36,977 bases of DNA from Minwuia sp. (GTDB lineage Bacteria > Pseudomonadota > Alphaproteobacteria > Minwuiales > Minwuiaceae), in the NCBI GenBank assembly GCA_029213165.1, contig JARGNO010000039.1, positions 1 to 36,977 on the forward strand, read 5' to 3'. Below the pieces are notes generated by a model. That model worked only from the letters and a program-made list of their open reading frames with translations. It did no database searches and had not been told where the DNA came from. A program made the translations under genes and the position numbers. Shown here in pieces: positions 24,626 to 34,414 of this stretch. Numbering within the stretch: the stretch's first letter is position 1; the number at the start of each line of letters is the position of its first letter.

Positions 24626-27257
24626 AGCGAAAGAGACGGGCGACAAGAAGACCCTGAGCGTATCGCAAGGCGGGCGACTCGGCCTGAAGTCAGGCGGTGG
24701 CGCTGGTGGTGTGCGCCAGAGTGTGTCCGGCGGTCGCGGCAACAAGACGGTCCAGGTCGAGGTCCGGCGAAAGCGTGGCGCAAAGCGCGACGGTGACGCG
24801 GCACCTGCGGCGGATGTCGTCAGGGAAACCCTGAAGAAGAGTCAGGCAGACCAGCCGAAGCGAGAGCAGCCGAAGCGTGAGGAACCGAAGCGTCCGGTCG
24901 ATCAGACCCGTGGCCGCATGGTCCTTCCGCGCCTGACGGATGAGGAAAAGACGGCCCGTCAGCAGGCCCTGGTGAATGCCAAGGCCCGCGAGGCGGAGCG
25001 TGCGCGCCAGGAAGAGATCGAGGCCAAGCGCCGTGCGCTCGAGGAAGAGCGCATGCGGTCCGAGCGGGAGGAGCAGGCCAAGGCTGCTGCGGAAGAGGAA
25101 GCCCGCAAGAAGGCCGAGATCGACGCTGCCCGCAAGGCCGAGGAAGAGGCGAAGGCCAAGGCGGAAGCCGACGAGGAACGCGCCAGGCAGGCCAAGGTCG
25201 AAGCCGAGAAGCGTGCCGCCGCGCCAGCGGAGACCACTTCGCCAGGTGCAGCGCCGCGCGGTGCCCCGGCTGCCGAGGAAAATGACTCGCGTGGCAAGCC
25301 GCGCAAGGGCAAGTCCGCCGCTCCCGCACCGGCGCGTCCGTCGCGTGGCAAGGGTGGTGACCGTCGCCGCAGTGGCAAGCTGACGATCAGTCAGGCGCTG
25401 GACGGTCCTGGCGAGCGGCAGAAGTCGCTGGCCGCGACCCGTCGCCGTCGTGAGCGTGAGAAGCGTGCGGCGGAGGGTGGGGGCGAGGCCGCTGGCCGCG
25501 TCGTCCGTGATGTTGTCGTGCCTGAGGTTCTGACCGTTGCCGAACTGGCCAACCGCATGGCAGTGCGTGGCAGCGATGTGATCAAGTCGCTGATGAACAT
25601 GGGCGTGATGGCGACGATCAACCAGTCGATCGACGCCGACACCGCCGAGCTGATCGTCGAGGAATTCGGCCATCGCATCCGTCGCGTCTCCGACGCCGAC
25701 GTGGAAGTCGCGATTGCGGCACCTGAGGATGATGATGCCGAGATGGTGCCGCGTCCGGCCGTGGTCACGGTCATGGGCCATGTCGATCACGGCAAGACCT
25801 CGGTGCTCGACGCCCTGCGCAAGACCGATGTGGTCAGGGGTGAGGCCGGTGGCATCACCCAGCACATCGGTGCCTATCAGATCACCACGGATGGTGGCCA
25901 GAAGGTGACGTTCCTGGATACGCCGGGCCATGCCGCCTTTACCTCCATGCGTGCCCGTGGCGCGAAGGTGACCGATATCGTCGTGCTGGTGGTTTCTGCC
26001 GATGACTCGGTGATGCCGCAGACGGTGGAGGCGATCAATCACGTCAAGGCCGCGAACGTTCCGATCATCATTGCGATCAACAAGATCGACAAGCCTGATG
26101 CGACACCGGAGAAGGTGAAGCAGGACCTGCTGCAGCACTCCATCATTGTCGAAGAGATGGGCGGTGAGGACCTGGCGGTCGAGATCTCCGCGCTGAAGGG
26201 GACCAATCTGGACAAGCTGGTCGATACGATCCTGCTGCAGGCCGAGCTGCTGGAACTGAAGGCCAACCCGAACCGGGCGGCCAACGGTACGGTTGTCGAG
26301 GCTCAACTGGAGCAGGGACGCGGCGCGGTCGCCACAGTCCTGCTGCAGGGCGGGACGCTGCGGACCGGCGATATCTTTGTCTGCGGTGCCACCTGGGGCC
26401 GTGTGCGTGCGTTGATCGATGATCAGGGCAATCGCATTGACGAGGCCTTGCCTGCGCAGCCGGTCGAGGTTCTGGGCTTCCAGGGCGCACCGGAAGCCGG
26501 TGACGAATTCACCGTCGTCGAGGACGAGGGTCGTGCCCGTGAAGTGGCCGAGTTCCGGGCACGCCGGACGCGTGAACAACTCGCCACCCAGGCCGGTCGC
26601 GGTACGCTGGAGCAGATGCTGTCTGCCATCAAGGAAGGCCAGGCAGCCGAAGTCCCCATCCTGATCAAGGGTGATGTGCATGGTTCGGTAGAGGCGATCA
26701 TCAATTCCGCCGAGAAGCTCTCCACTGATGAGGTGAAGGCGCGCATCCTGCACGCGGGTGTCGGTGGCATCACGGAAACCGATGTGACGCTGGCGAAGTC
26801 AGCAGGTGCCGTGATCTTCGGCTTCAATGCCCGCCCGAACCGGCAGGCGCGCGAGGCCGCGGAACGTGATGGCGTCGATATCCGCTATTACAACGTCATC
26901 TACGAACTGACCGACGATCTGAAGGCGATGATGAGCGGTATGCTTGCGCCGGAAGCCAGGGAAATCACCCTGGGTACGGCGGAAGTCCGCGAGGTCTTCA
27001 ATATCACCAAGGTCGGCAAGATTGCCGGTTGCCTGGTGATCGAGGGTCTTGTCCGCAAGGGGGCCGGTTATCGCCAGCTTCGCGACGGTATCGTGCTGCA
27101 CGAAGGCAAGATCGCGACGCTGAAGCACTTCAAGGAAGATGTGGCCGAAGTCCGGCAGGGTTCCGAATGCGGCATGTCCTTTGCCAATCATCAGGACATC
27201 CAGCAGAAGGACCAGATCGAGGTCTATCAGATCGAGGAGATCGCCCGCACCCTCTGA
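24618..27257 (+). CDS. infB: Translation initiation factor IF-2
   Basis: An 879-residue GTPase. A long low-complexity charged N-terminus (about residues 40-250), rich in Lys, Glu, Arg and Ala, is probably a coiled-coil. An IF2N domain (about 300-350, with [19 protein letters not shown]) follows. The G domain has GHVDHGKTS (G1, near 387), DTPGHAAF (G3) and NKID (G4, near 488), followed by the beta-barrel and C-terminal fMet-tRNA-binding domains. The ATG at 24618 has AGACAGG about 7 nt upstream; an in-frame ATG at 24597 would add 7 residues. IF-2 brings initiator tRNA to the 30S subunit. Confidence 0.96.
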   Translation: MSEAKETGDKKTLSVSQGGRLGLKSGGGAGGVRQSVSGGRGNKTVQVEVRRKRGAKRDGDAAPAADVVRETLKKSQADQPKREQPKREEPKRPVDQTRGRMVLPRLTDEEKTARQQALVNAKAREAERARQEEIEAKRRALEEERMRSEREEQAKAAAEEEARKKAEIDAARKAEEEAKAKAEADEERARQAKVEAEKRAAAPAETTSPGAAPRGAPAAEENDSRGKPRKGKSAAPAPARPSRGKGGDRRRSGKLTISQALDGPGERQKSLAATRRRREREKRAAEGGGEAAGRVVRDVVVPEVLTVAELANRMAVRGSDVIKSLMNMGVMATINQSIDADTAELIVEEFGHRIRRVSDADVEVAIAAPEDDDAEMVPRPAVVTVMGHVDHGKTSVLDALRKTDVVRGEAGGITQHIGAYQITTDGGQKVTFLDTPGHAAFTSMRARGAKVTDIVVLVVSADDSVMPQTVEAINHVKAANVPIIIAINKIDKPDATPEKVKQDLLQHSIIVEEMGGEDLAVEISALKGTNLDKLVDTILLQAELLELKANPNRAANGTVVEAQLEQGRGAVATVLLQGGTLRTGDIFVCGATWGRVRALIDDQGNRIDEALPAQPVEVLGFQGAPEAGDEFTVVEDEGRAREVAEFRARRTREQLATQAGRGTLEQMLSAIKEGQAAEVPILIKGDVHGSVEAIINSAEKLSTDEVKARILHAGVGGITETDVTLAKSAGAVIFGFNARPNRQAREAAERDGVDIRYYNVIYELTDDLKAMMSGMLAPEAREITLGTAEVREVFNITKVGKIAGCLVIEGLVRKGAGYRQLRDGIVLHEGKIATLKHFKEDVAEVRQGSECGMSFANHQDIQQKDQIEVYQIEEIARTL

Positions 27258-27335
27258 CGCGGTTGATGGGGAGGGGCCGCGCAAGGTCCTTCCGCTTCTT
27301 GCGTCAGGGTTCTGCGGCGATTGGACAGGTACCAG

Positions 27336-27779
27336 ATGGCCAAGCGAAAGAATGTTGCCGGTGCAGCACCGGGGACGCGTCAATTGCGTGTCGGTGAACT
27401 GATCCGCCATGCATTGTCGGAGATCCTGCAGCGCGACGAGATTCGCGATCCCGACGTGTCGGGCCGGTCGATCACGGTGACCGAGGTGACGGTTTCGCCC
27501 GACATGCGCAATGCCACCGCCTATGTGGAGCCGCTTGGCGGACTGGAAGTGGATGCGGTGCTGGCGGGGCTCAACCGTTCTGCGCCTTATCTGTCCGGAC
27601 GGATTGCCCGGTCGGTGCACATGAAGTACGCGCCGCGCATCACCTTCCATCGCGACCGGTCATTCGACAATGCGAGCCATATCGATGCCGTGATGCGGGC
27701 TGCACGCGCCGATGACGAACGTCGGCGGAAAGCGCAGGGGAACAGCAACGGCCCGGATGGCGCGGGCAATGGGTCGTAG
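27336..27779 (+). CDS. rbfA: Ribosome-binding factor RbfA
   Basis: A 147-residue cold-adaptation and 16S maturation factor. The core is recognisable from RVGELIRHALSEILQRDEIRDPDV (about 16-40) through YLSGRIARSVHMKYAPRITFHRD (about 87-109). The basic N-terminal extension and charged tail are common in alphaproteobacteria. The ATG at 27336 follows ACAGG. It overlaps truB by about 11 bp. It follows infB after 78 bp in which I see no clear promoter or terminator. Confidence 0.94.
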   Translation: MAKRKNVAGAAPGTRQLRVGELIRHALSEILQRDEIRDPDVSGRSITVTEVTVSPDMRNATAYVEPLGGLEVDAVLAGLNRSAPYLSGRIARSVHMKYAPRITFHRDRSFDNASHIDAVMRAARADDERRRKAQGNSNGPDGAGNGS

Positions 27780-28674
27780 GCGGCGCGGTGATCCCGTCAG
27801 CGGCTGGCTGGTGCTCGACAAGCCGATTGGCCCGACTTCGACAACTGCCGTCAATCGCTGCCGCTGGCTGCTGAATGCGCAGAAGGCGGGACATGCGGGC
27901 ACGCTCGACCCGTTGGCCAGCGGTATCCTGCCGATCGCGTTCGGTGAGGCTACCAAGTGCATCAACTTCCTGACCGATGCCCGCAAGACCTATCGTTTCA
28001 CCATCCGGTTCGGCACCTCCACGACCACGGATGACGGGGAGGGGGAGGTGCTTGCCGAGAGTTCATCCCGTCCGGTTTCCACCGATATCGCCGCGCTGCT
28101 TGACCGCTTCACCGGCGATATCCTGCAGGTGCCGCCGGCATTCTCAGCCATCAAGGTCGATGGGCAGCGCGCCTATGACCTCGCCCGTGACGGGCAACCG
28201 CCGGAACTGAAGGCGAGACCCGTTCAGGTGGAACGGCTGACCCTGCTGGGGATGCCTGACGATGACCATGCAGAGCTGGAAATGCAGTGTGGCAAGGGCA
28301 CCTATGTCCGCTCCCTGGCCCGGGATATCGGCTCCCTGCTCGGCATTCCGGCGCACGCGAGCGCGATCCGTCGAACGGCGGTCGGAAGCTTTGTGGAATC
28401 CGGCTCAATTTCACTGGCAACGTTCGAGGGGCTGTGCCATAAGCGCAGCGGCCTTGAGGCCCTGAAACCTGTCGAGACCGCGCTGGACGACATCCCGGCA
28501 CTGGCCGTGACAGGTGAGCAGGCTGACCGCATACGACATGGTCAGGCTGTCAGGGTACTGAATTTCACGTACCGCGATGATGAACTCATTTGCGCCATGC
28601 ATGATCAACGGCCCGTGGCGCTGGCTCGATATCGGGCCGAATGGGTTGAGCCGGTTCGTGTCTTCAACCTCTGA
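27769..28674 (+). CDS. truB: tRNA pseudouridine(55) synthase TruB
   Basis: A 301-residue pseudouridine synthase acting on U55 of tRNA. The catalytic aspartate is in the HAGTLDPLASG motif (about residues 43-53). The GWLVLDKPIGPTSTTAV start (about 10-26) and GKGTYVRSLARDIG (about 180-193) are typical. The ATG at 27769 was chosen because MGRRRRGDPVSGW is the common alphaproteobacterial N-terminus; an in-frame ATG at 27757 adds four residues. Both starts lie inside rbfA, which suggests translational coupling. Confidence 0.94.
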   Translation: MGRRRRGDPVSGWLVLDKPIGPTSTTAVNRCRWLLNAQKAGHAGTLDPLASGILPIAFGEATKCINFLTDARKTYRFTIRFGTSTTTDDGEGEVLAESSSRPVSTDIAALLDRFTGDILQVPPAFSAIKVDGQRAYDLARDGQPPELKARPVQVERLTLLGMPDDDHAELEMQCGKGTYVRSLARDIGSLLGIPAHASAIRRTAVGSFVESGSISLATFEGLCHKRSGLEALKPVETALDDIPALAVTGEQADRIRHGQAVRVLNFTYRDDELICAMHDQRPVALARYRAEWVEPVRVFNL

Positions 28675-28713
28675 TCGGGGATTTCCCGGTCGTCCAATTG
28701 ATGGAGGAACATG

Positions 28714-28983
28714 ATGTCGATTACGCCCGAGCGCAAAGCCGAGCTTATTGCCGAATATGGTCGTGGTGAAGGCGACACCGGATCGCCCGAGGTTCAGGTT
28801 GCAATCCTGACCCAGCGTATCCTGACCCTGACTGAGCACTTCAAGGCTCACAAGAAGGACAATCACTCCCGTCGCGGACTGCTGACCATGGTCAGCCAGC
28901 GCCGTCGGCTGCTTGATTATCTCAAGAACAAGGACGATGCCCGTTATCGGGATCTGATTTCACGACTCGGCCTGCGCCGGTGA
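28714..28983 (+). CDS. rpsO: 30S ribosomal protein S15
   Basis: An 89-residue protein binding the central domain of 16S rRNA. The hallmark [19 protein letters not shown] and the [20 protein letters not shown] segments are complete. ATG 28714 was preferred over ATG 28711 because of its spacing from the strong Shine-Dalgarno GGAGGA (28703-28708). It is followed by structured non-coding sequence and pnp, the widespread truB–rpsO–pnp order. Confidence 0.97.
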   Translation: MSITPERKAELIAEYGRGEGDTGSPEVQVAILTQRILTLTEHFKAHKKDNHSRRGLLTMVSQRRRLLDYLKNKDDARYRDLISRLGLRR

Positions 28984-28992
28984 TCGTGACCG

Positions 28993-29058
28993 TTCGACCA
29001 ATGGCGGTCGGACAAGCGGGACAGATTCAGGGCGGATCGGGCAGCGGCCCGGTTCGCC
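28993..29058 (+). promoter_or_regulatory. Two hairpins in the rpsO–pnp gap (candidate pnp leader)
   Basis: The first stem pairs TTCGACC (28993-28999) with GGTCGGA (29006-29012), including one G-U pair. The second pairs GGCG and CGGGC (29031-29034, 29038-29042) with GCCCG and CGCC (29047-29051, 29055-29058) around a small internal loop. Neither has a T-run. In E. coli a pnp leader hairpin is cut by RNase III for autoregulation; a similar role here is inference. Confidence 0.45.
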
Positions 29059-29109
29059 TGCTGTCATTTGTGCGGTGGGATGGTCCGCCGCAGGAAGGTT
29101 GAGAAGAAC

Positions 29110-31287
29110 ATGTTTGATATACACCGCAAGGAAATCGACTGGGGCGGGCGCAAGCTTGTGCTGGAAACCGGCAAGATCGCCCGTCAGGCGACCGGTGCCG
29201 TCATGGCCACATATGGTGAGACCATGGTGCTGTGCACCGTTGTCGGCAGCAAGACCGCCAAGGAAGGCCAGGATTTCTTTCCCCTGACCGTGAACTATCA
29301 GGAAAAGGCCTTTGCCGCGGGCAAGATCCCCGGTGGCTTCTTCAAGCGTGAGGCCCGCCCGTCGGATGCCGAGACGCTGACCTGCCGCCTGATTGACCGG
29401 CCGGTCCGCCCGCTGTTCGCGGACGGCTTCAAGAACGACACGCAGATCATCTGTACGGTGCTGCAGCACGACCTCGAGAACGATCCCGATATCGTTGCCC
29501 TGGTTGGTGCCTCCGCCGCGCTGACGATCTCCGGCCTGCCGTTCATGGGCCCGCTCGGTGCCTGCCGTGTCGGCTTCGCCAATGGCGAGTATCTGCTGAA
29601 CCCGACGCTGGAGCAGATGAGCGGCTCCAAGCTGGATCTGGTCGTTGCCGGCACCCAGGACGCCGTGATGATGGTCGAGTCCGAGGCGGACGAGCTTTCG
29701 GAAGACGAGATGCTGGGTGCGGTGACCTTCGGTCACAAGGCATTCCAGACGGTGATCGATGCGATCATCGACCTCGCCGAGACCGCAGCCAAGGAGCCGT
29801 GGGCCGAACCGGCGCCGCTGTATTCTGAGGCTCTGGCCGCCCAGGTTGCCGATATTGCCCGCGCTGATCTTGCCGCGGCCTATGGCATCAAGATCAAGAC
29901 CGAGCGTCAGGACGCGGTTGCCGCTGCCAAGGCCAAGGTCATGGAAGCGCTCGGCGATCACGAGGAAGGCGGCATGGCTGTCGCTTCGGCCTTCAAGTCG
30001 CTGGAGAAGAATACGGTCCGCCGCTCCATCCTGGACACCGGGCTGCGCATCGACGGTCGCGACACGAAGACCGTGCGCCCCATCGAGTGCGAGATCGGCA
30101 TTCTGCCGCGTGCCCATGGTTCCGCACTGTTCACGCGTGGCGAGACCCAGGCGCTGGTGGTCACCACCCTCGGCACCGGTCAGGACGAGCAGATCATCGA
30201 CGCGCTGGTCGGCGAGAGCCGTCAGCACTTCATGCTGCACTACAACTTCCCGCCGTACTCGGTGGGTGAGACCAGCTTCCGCATGGGGCCGGGCCGTCGC
30301 GAGATCGGTCATGGCAAGCTGGCCTGGCGTGCGCTGCATCCGCTGATGCCTGCCAAGGACGAGTTCCCCTACACGATCCGGATCGTGTCGGAAGTGACCG
30401 AGTCCAACGGCTCCTCCTCCATGGCGACGGTCTGTGGTTCGTCCCTGGCCATGATGGATGCGGGTGTGCCGCTGCGCCGTCCTGTTGCCGGTATCGCCAT
30501 GGGCCTGATCCTGGAAGGCGAGGAATTTGCCGTCCTGTCCGACATCATAGGCGATGAGGATCACCTGGGCGACATGGACTTCAAGGTTGCGGGCACCGAA
30601 GCCGGTGTCACGTCGCTGCAGATGGACATCAAGATCGCCGGCATTACCGAGGAGATCATGAAGATCGCCCTGGCGCAGGCGCACGATGGCCGGAACCACA
30701 TTCTCGGCAAGATGGCCAGTGCCATCACCTCCGAGCGTGAGGAACTGCGCGATACCGCCCCGCGGATCACGCTGATCAAGGTTCCGACCGACAAGATCCG
30801 TGATGTCATCGGCACCGGCGGCAAGGTGATCCGCGAGATCACGGAGCAGACCGGCTGCAAGATCGACATCGACGATGACGGCTCGATCAAGGTCGCATCC
30901 TCCGACGGTGCCGCTGCCGAAAAGGCGATCAACTGGATCAAGTCGATCACGGCGGAGCCGGAGGTCGGTGCGATCTACAAGGGCAAGGTCGTCAAGACCA
31001 TGGACTTCGGTGCCTTCATCAACTTCTTCGGCCCGCGTGACGGACTGGTCCATATCTCGGAGCTGCAGGACGGCCGCACCGAGAAGGTGACCGATGTCGC
31101 CAACGAGGGTGATGAGGTCTGGGTCAAGCTGCTGGACGTGGATGATCGCGGCAAGGTTCGCCTGTCGATGCGCTACGTCAATCAGGAGACCGGCGAAGAG
31201 ATCGAGGGCGTCGAGCCCCTGCCGCAGCGGGAACGCAGCGGTGGTGGTGGCCGTGGCGGAGACCGCCCGCGCCGTCGTCGCGACTGA
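29110..31287 (+). CDS. pnp: Polyribonucleotide nucleotidyltransferase (PNPase)
   Basis: A 725-residue 3'-to-5' phosphorolytic exoribonuclease and degradosome component. Two RNase PH domains (about 1-215 and 310-540) flank a helical linker. The KH domain has [12 protein letters not shown] (about 567-578), and the S1 domain has [13 protein letters not shown] (about 627-639). A Gly/Arg-rich tail ([10 protein letters not shown]) ends the protein. The ATG at 29110 has AGGAAGG about 10 nt upstream. It is closed by a strong terminator 31 bp downstream. All catalytic domains are complete. Confidence 0.97.
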   Translation: MFDIHRKEIDWGGRKLVLETGKIARQATGAVMATYGETMVLCTVVGSKTAKEGQDFFPLTVNYQEKAFAAGKIPGGFFKREARPSDAETLTCRLIDRPVRPLFADGFKNDTQIICTVLQHDLENDPDIVALVGASAALTISGLPFMGPLGACRVGFANGEYLLNPTLEQMSGSKLDLVVAGTQDAVMMVESEADELSEDEMLGAVTFGHKAFQTVIDAIIDLAETAAKEPWAEPAPLYSEALAAQVADIARADLAAAYGIKIKTERQDAVAAAKAKVMEALGDHEEGGMAVASAFKSLEKNTVRRSILDTGLRIDGRDTKTVRPIECEIGILPRAHGSALFTRGETQALVVTTLGTGQDEQIIDALVGESRQHFMLHYNFPPYSVGETSFRMGPGRREIGHGKLAWRALHPLMPAKDEFPYTIRIVSEVTESNGSSSMATVCGSSLAMMDAGVPLRRPVAGIAMGLILEGEEFAVLSDIIGDEDHLGDMDFKVAGTEAGVTSLQMDIKIAGITEEIMKIALAQAHDGRNHILGKMASAITSEREELRDTAPRITLIKVPTDKIRDVIGTGGKVIREITEQTGCKIDIDDDGSIKVASSDGAAAEKAINWIKSITAEPEVGAIYKGKVVKTMDFGAFINFFGPRDGLVHISELQDGRTEKVTDVANEGDEVWVKLLDVDDRGKVRLSMRYVNQETGEEIEGVEPLPQRERSGGGGRGGDRPRRRRD

Positions 31288-31317
31288 TACGGTCAATCAC
31301 GACTGGCCTGAGGAACG

Positions 31318-31350
31318 GGGCCCCTGGCAGACGCCAGGGGCCCTTTTTCT
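31318..31350 (+). terminator. Strong intrinsic terminator after pnp
   Basis: GGGCCCCTGGC (31318-31328) pairs perfectly over 11 bp with GCCAGGGGCCC (31333-31343) around an AGAC loop. TTTTTCTT follows. It ends the long plus-strand operon. On the minus strand there is no T-run, so it would not terminate the opposing DUF2254 transcript in the standard way. The 101 bp from here to the DUF2254 stop hold nothing I recognise. Confidence 0.93.
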
Positions 31351-31451
31351 TGGGTGCGCGCCGGTGGCAGACAGGTACGAAGGCGAGACACATCCTGTCC
31401 TGTCGTGTCCTGCGTGCAAGTTGGCTCAGCCCCGGAAACCCGGAAAATGGC

Positions 31452-32738
31452 TCAGGCGTCGCCCGATCTTTCCGGAAATTGCGCCGCCTTGCGCACGCGC
31501 TGCTTTTCGCTGTCGAGCAGCAATGCCGCGTCGGACCTTTCGACCGCCATTTTCGAATGACGCAATGCTTCGCGCCTCATGCCGTCATGCCGGGTCGCAT
31601 GAAGTGCGCTCAGGCCGTTCTGCAATGCGATGTGAACATCGACATGTGTGGCACCGTCACGGGCAATTGGCGTGAACAGGTCGTCAAACAGGTCCGACAG
31701 CGCCAGCGGCGGCACCCAGATACGCGGATAGCGAACTTCAGGGCCATCCCGCCTCTGATCATGTTCCAGCTCCCGCTGGCTCCAGAGCAGCAGCAGGCGC
31801 ACGGCGCGCGCCATGACGTCCTTTGCCGTGCCAGTGTCGTTGACGGCCGGAGACAGTGCCCGCGATGCGATTTCCGAGAGGACGACCAGCCCGAAACGGG
31901 GATCCTGGTCGAAGGACCTATCCCGTCCGATCCGGAATGCGGCCTGAAGGGTGGATGTGTCGAATTCCTCGGGGAAGCCACTCAGGCTAGCGGCTTTCAT
32001 GGCGGGATGGATGAACTGACCGGGCAGGACATGAACGAATATGTCGCCGCCTGCCTTCTCCGCCGCGTCAGACAACTGGTCCAGAGCCAGGTGCTGCAGG
32101 TATCCGATGGTGGTGATGTGCAGCGGACGGACATCCTCGGGAACGGCATCGTCGTCCTCGCCCAGTATCCGCCCGCCCAGTGCGGGGTCATCAACCCGGC
32201 CGCAGATGGCGGCGAAAGCGGCTCTCTCCACCCTGTCGGTCGTGTCACTGACCCGCCCCAGCCGCGACAGATGCTCGATCCAGCGGAACAGGGTCATGAT
32301 CATCATCAGGGTCACGGCAATTGTCATTCCCAGCAAGGTGACCTGCCCGGTTCCTCCATAGAACCCGGTATTGAGTGCAATGATGCCCACCAGGGAGAAC
32401 ACGAACGTGCCGATGAAGGTGGCAAGAACGTTCTGAGTGGTCGTGTCCTGCATCAACAAGGCGGTGGCCCGTGGCGTGACGCTGGTTGCGGCGGCAGCAT
32501 AGGCAGAGACCATGACGCTGAGGGAGAAGGTGGTCACGGCGAGCATGCTCGATGCGAGGATGTCCAGCGTGCTCTCCACGGCGTCGCCGCTCACGCGTTC
32601 GGAGAGGCTGGCCGGCACCAGAGGATCCAGCAGAGGAGCCACCAGCACCGTGATCACGGCAAGCAGGCAGAACAGCGCGACGCGGATCCAGAGTGTTCTG
32701 GACAGTTGCAGGATCAGCCATTGCCATTTGGAGATCAT
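31452..32738 (-). CDS. DUF2254 domain-containing membrane protein
   Basis: A 428-residue protein of the DUF2254 family (predicted membrane proteins of unknown function). Four hydrophobic segments are seen in the first ~150 residues (near 18-40, 60-85, 105-125 and 135-152). A large soluble domain follows, containing DPRFGLVVLSEIASRALSPAVND (about 298-320), the family's best-conserved stretch. The start at 32738 is preferred because GAGGGA lies about 9 nt upstream; ATG 32756 would add six residues. It is transcribed toward pnp and diverges from ftsB, as a single-gene unit in this window. Confidence 0.88.
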   Translation of the reverse strand: MISKWQWLILQLSRTLWIRVALFCLLAVITVLVAPLLDPLVPASLSERVSGDAVESTLDILASSMLAVTTFSLSVMVSAYAAAATSVTPRATALLMQDTTTQNVLATFIGTFVFSLVGIIALNTGFYGGTGQVTLLGMTIAVTLMMIMTLFRWIEHLSRLGRVSDTTDRVERAAFAAICGRVDDPALGGRILGEDDDAVPEDVRPLHITTIGYLQHLALDQLSDAAEKAGGDIFVHVLPGQFIHPAMKAASLSGFPEEFDTSTLQAAFRIGRDRSFDQDPRFGLVVLSEIASRALSPAVNDTGTAKDVMARAVRLLLLWSQRELEHDQRRDGPEVRYPRIWVPPLALSDLFDDLFTPIARDGATHVDVHIALQNGLSALHATRHDGMRREALRHSKMAVERSDAALLLDSEKQRVRKAAQFPERSGDA

Positions 32739-32825
32739 GACCGGTGTTTCCCTCATGCTGCTGTCGGGTGGAATGGGAAGTTACCATATGAACTTGCAGG
32801 GCATCCGTCGCCTTATCGCTTGACC

Positions 32826-32853
32826 GGCGAATCGCTTTCTGATTCGATTCGCC
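32826..32853. repeat. Perfect 9-bp inverted repeat with three GANTC sites at the ftsB start
   Basis: GGCGAATCG (32826-32834) and CGATTCGCC (32845-32853) are perfect inverted arms around a 10-nt loop and end 1 nt before the ftsB ATG. GANTC, the CcrM methylation site of alphaproteobacteria, occurs three times, at 32829-32833, 32841-32845 and 32846-32850. No Shine-Dalgarno is visible in front of ftsB. The element could act as a methylation-sensitive operator or as a hairpin that limits translation. Confidence 0.7.
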
Positions 32854-32854
32854 A

Positions 32855-33157
32855 ATGAAAATCAGATCGCGCATCACCCGAAACCTGCCGCTGCTGCTTG
32901 GTGCCCTTTGCGTCGGCTATTTCGGCTTTCACGCGACCTGGGGGGATCGCGGACTGCTCGCGACCGAAAGCCTTGAGGCACGGACCGCGACGCGGGCGAA
33001 CCATCTGGCCATGCTGGCGCAGGAACAGGTGGCATTGCAGCGGCGCGTCCAGCTCATGTCCGGTCCCGCCGTGGACGCCGATATTCTGGATGAGCAGGTG
33101 CGCCGGGTACTCGGCTGGACGTTGCCCCAAGACATCGTGATCCTCGAAAAGGACTGA
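32855..33157 (+). CDS. ftsB: Septum formation initiator family protein (FtsB/DivIC)
   Basis: A 100-residue single-pass division protein. A basic N-terminus (KIRSRITRN) is followed by a membrane segment (about residues 11-27), a heptad-like coiled-coil (about 35-68) and a C-terminal part with DEQVRRVLGW (about 79-88). FtsB links FtsL and FtsQ at the divisome. Position just before pdhA is typical of alphaproteobacteria, where enolase often precedes it; here a DUF2254 gene does. Translation must start without an obvious Shine-Dalgarno and next to a hairpin, which is unusual. The ATG is supported because the membrane segment then sits at the usual distance. Confidence 0.88.
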   Translation: MKIRSRITRNLPLLLGALCVGYFGFHATWGDRGLLATESLEARTATRANHLAMLAQEQVALQRRVQLMSGPAVDADILDEQVRRVLGWTLPQDIVILEKD

Positions 33158-33189
33158 GGGCGGTCTCTCCGTCCGGCGATTTTCCACTC

Positions 33190-33208
33190 TTAACCGATAT
33201 TCAGTTAA
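33190..33208. repeat. TTAAC–N9–GTTAA dyad upstream of pdhA
   Basis: TTAAC (33190-33194) and GTTAA (33204-33208) form a short dyad in the 181-bp gap before pdhA. TTAAC resembles a CtrA half-site, but the TTAA–N7–TTAA spacing is not met (N11 here). A 5-bp CCCTG/CAGGG hairpin also lies at 33283-33299. I could not identify a convincing pdhA promoter. Confidence 0.35.
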
Positions 33209-33338
33209 CACGCCGATTGTTCATGCAATCGTATTGTCGTTGTGCGTTACTGTCGTCAGCGAAACGCAGTCCGCGCCCGGAACCCTGTTTCAATCAGGGC
33301 GGATGGTCGGCGCGGTTCCCAATGCTTGAGGAGGACTC

Positions 33339-34400
33339 ATGGCCAGGACCCCGCAGACACGCACGACAAGAAGCCGCAAGACTCCTGCAAAACCAGCCGC
33401 GAAATCAACGGCTTCGGCGGCCTCGAAACAACCCGAAACCAGCAAGGAAGAACTGCTGGAACTGTATCGGGAGATGCTGCTGATCCGCCGGTTCGAGGAG
33501 AAGGCCGGCCAGATGTACGGTATGGGCCTGATCGGTGGTTTCTGTCACCTCTACATCGGGCAGGAAGCGGTCGTCGTCGGTATCCAGGCGGCACTGACTA
33601 GCAATGACAAGGTGATCACATCCTATCGCGACCATGGACACATGCTCGCCTGCGGGATGGAATCCAACGGCGTCATGGCCGAACTGACCGGGCGTGCCGG
33701 GGGCTATTCCAAGGGCAAGGGCGGCTCCATGCACATGTTCAGTCGCCAGAAGAACTTCTATGGCGGTCATGGCATTGTCGGCGCGCAGGTGCCGCTGGGG
33801 ACGGGGCTCGCCTTCGCAGAGAAGTACAAGGGATCGGATGCGTTGAGCGTCGCCTATTTCGGTGACGGCTCCGCCAATCAGGGCCAGGTCTACGAAGCCT
33901 TCAACATGGCGGCACTGTGGAAGCTGCCGGTGATCTATGTGATCGAGAACAACCAGTACGCCATGGGCACATCCGTCGCCCGGTCATCGGCCCAGCCTGA
34001 ACTGGCGAAGCGGGGGGAGAGCTTCGGCATCCCCGGCGTGCAGGTGGACGGCATGGATGTGCTGGCGGTGAAGGCGGCGGCGGAGGAGGCGGTGGCCTAT
34101 GTCCGCGGCGGCAAGGGACCGATGATCCTGGAGATGAAGACCTATCGCTATCGCGGCCATTCGATGTCCGACCCGGCGAAGTACCGCTCCAAGGAAGAGG
34201 TCAACAAGATGCGGGCGGAGCGCGATCCGATCGAGCGGGTGCGCCAGATGCTGCTCGGCAAGCTGGAGGCGTCCGAGGATGAGCTGAAGGCCATCGACAA
34301 GGATGTGAAGTCCATTGTCAGCGATGCTGCCGAGTTCGCGCAGAACAGTCCGGAGCCGGATGCGTCTGAGCTTTATACCGACGTGCTTGTCGAAGCCTGA
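33339..34400 (+). CDS. pdhA: Pyruvate dehydrogenase E1 component, alpha subunit
   Basis: A 353-residue thiamine-diphosphate enzyme subunit. A lysine- and alanine-rich N-terminal extension of about 30 residues precedes the core. The substrate channel region has [12 protein letters not shown], then [17 protein letters not shown] and the ThDP motif [32 protein letters not shown] (given by motif). The phosphorylation-loop-like [11 protein letters not shown] is present. With PdhB it decarboxylates pyruvate and acetylates the lipoyl group on E2. The ATG is set by a strong Shine-Dalgarno (GAGGAGGA, 33327-33334). pdhB follows 14 bp downstream. Confidence 0.96.
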   Translation: MARTPQTRTTRSRKTPAKPAAKSTASAASKQPETSKEELLELYREMLLIRRFEEKAGQMYGMGLIGGFCHLYIGQEAVVVGIQAALTSNDKVITSYRDHGHMLACGMESNGVMAELTGRAGGYSKGKGGSMHMFSRQKNFYGGHGIVGAQVPLGTGLAFAEKYKGSDALSVAYFGDGSANQGQVYEAFNMAALWKLPVIYVIENNQYAMGTSVARSSAQPELAKRGESFGIPGVQVDGMDVLAVKAAAEEAVAYVRGGKGPMILEMKTYRYRGHSMSDPAKYRSKEEVNKMRAERDPIERVRQMLLGKLEASEDELKAIDKDVKSIVSDAAEFAQNSPEPDASELYTDVLVEA

Positions 34401-34414
34401 GGGAGGGAAGACGG

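Noticed and set aside
24690-26753. A 687-codon open frame antisense to infB
   Set aside because: Same reason: a composition-driven shadow of infB with no family resemblance.
28960-31296. A 778-codon open frame on the minus strand covering all of pnp
   Set aside because: It is an exact antisense shadow of pnp, with His/Asp/Arg-rich low-quality sequence and no recognisable domain. High-GC codon bias in strongly expressed genes leaves such frames open.
31375-31415. Short TGTCC repeats after the pnp terminator
   Set aside because: The repeats are only a few imperfect units and do not form a CRISPR or other array.
31350-32858. A 502-codon plus-strand frame between pnp and ftsB
   Set aside because: It is the shadow of the DUF2254 gene, whose minus-strand translation shows membrane segments and the conserved family stretch.
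33190-33210. A CtrA binding site before pdhA
   Set aside because: Two TTAAC-like half-sites exist, but spacing is 11 nt and orientation is inverted, not TTAA-N7-TTAA. Recorded only as a dyad.
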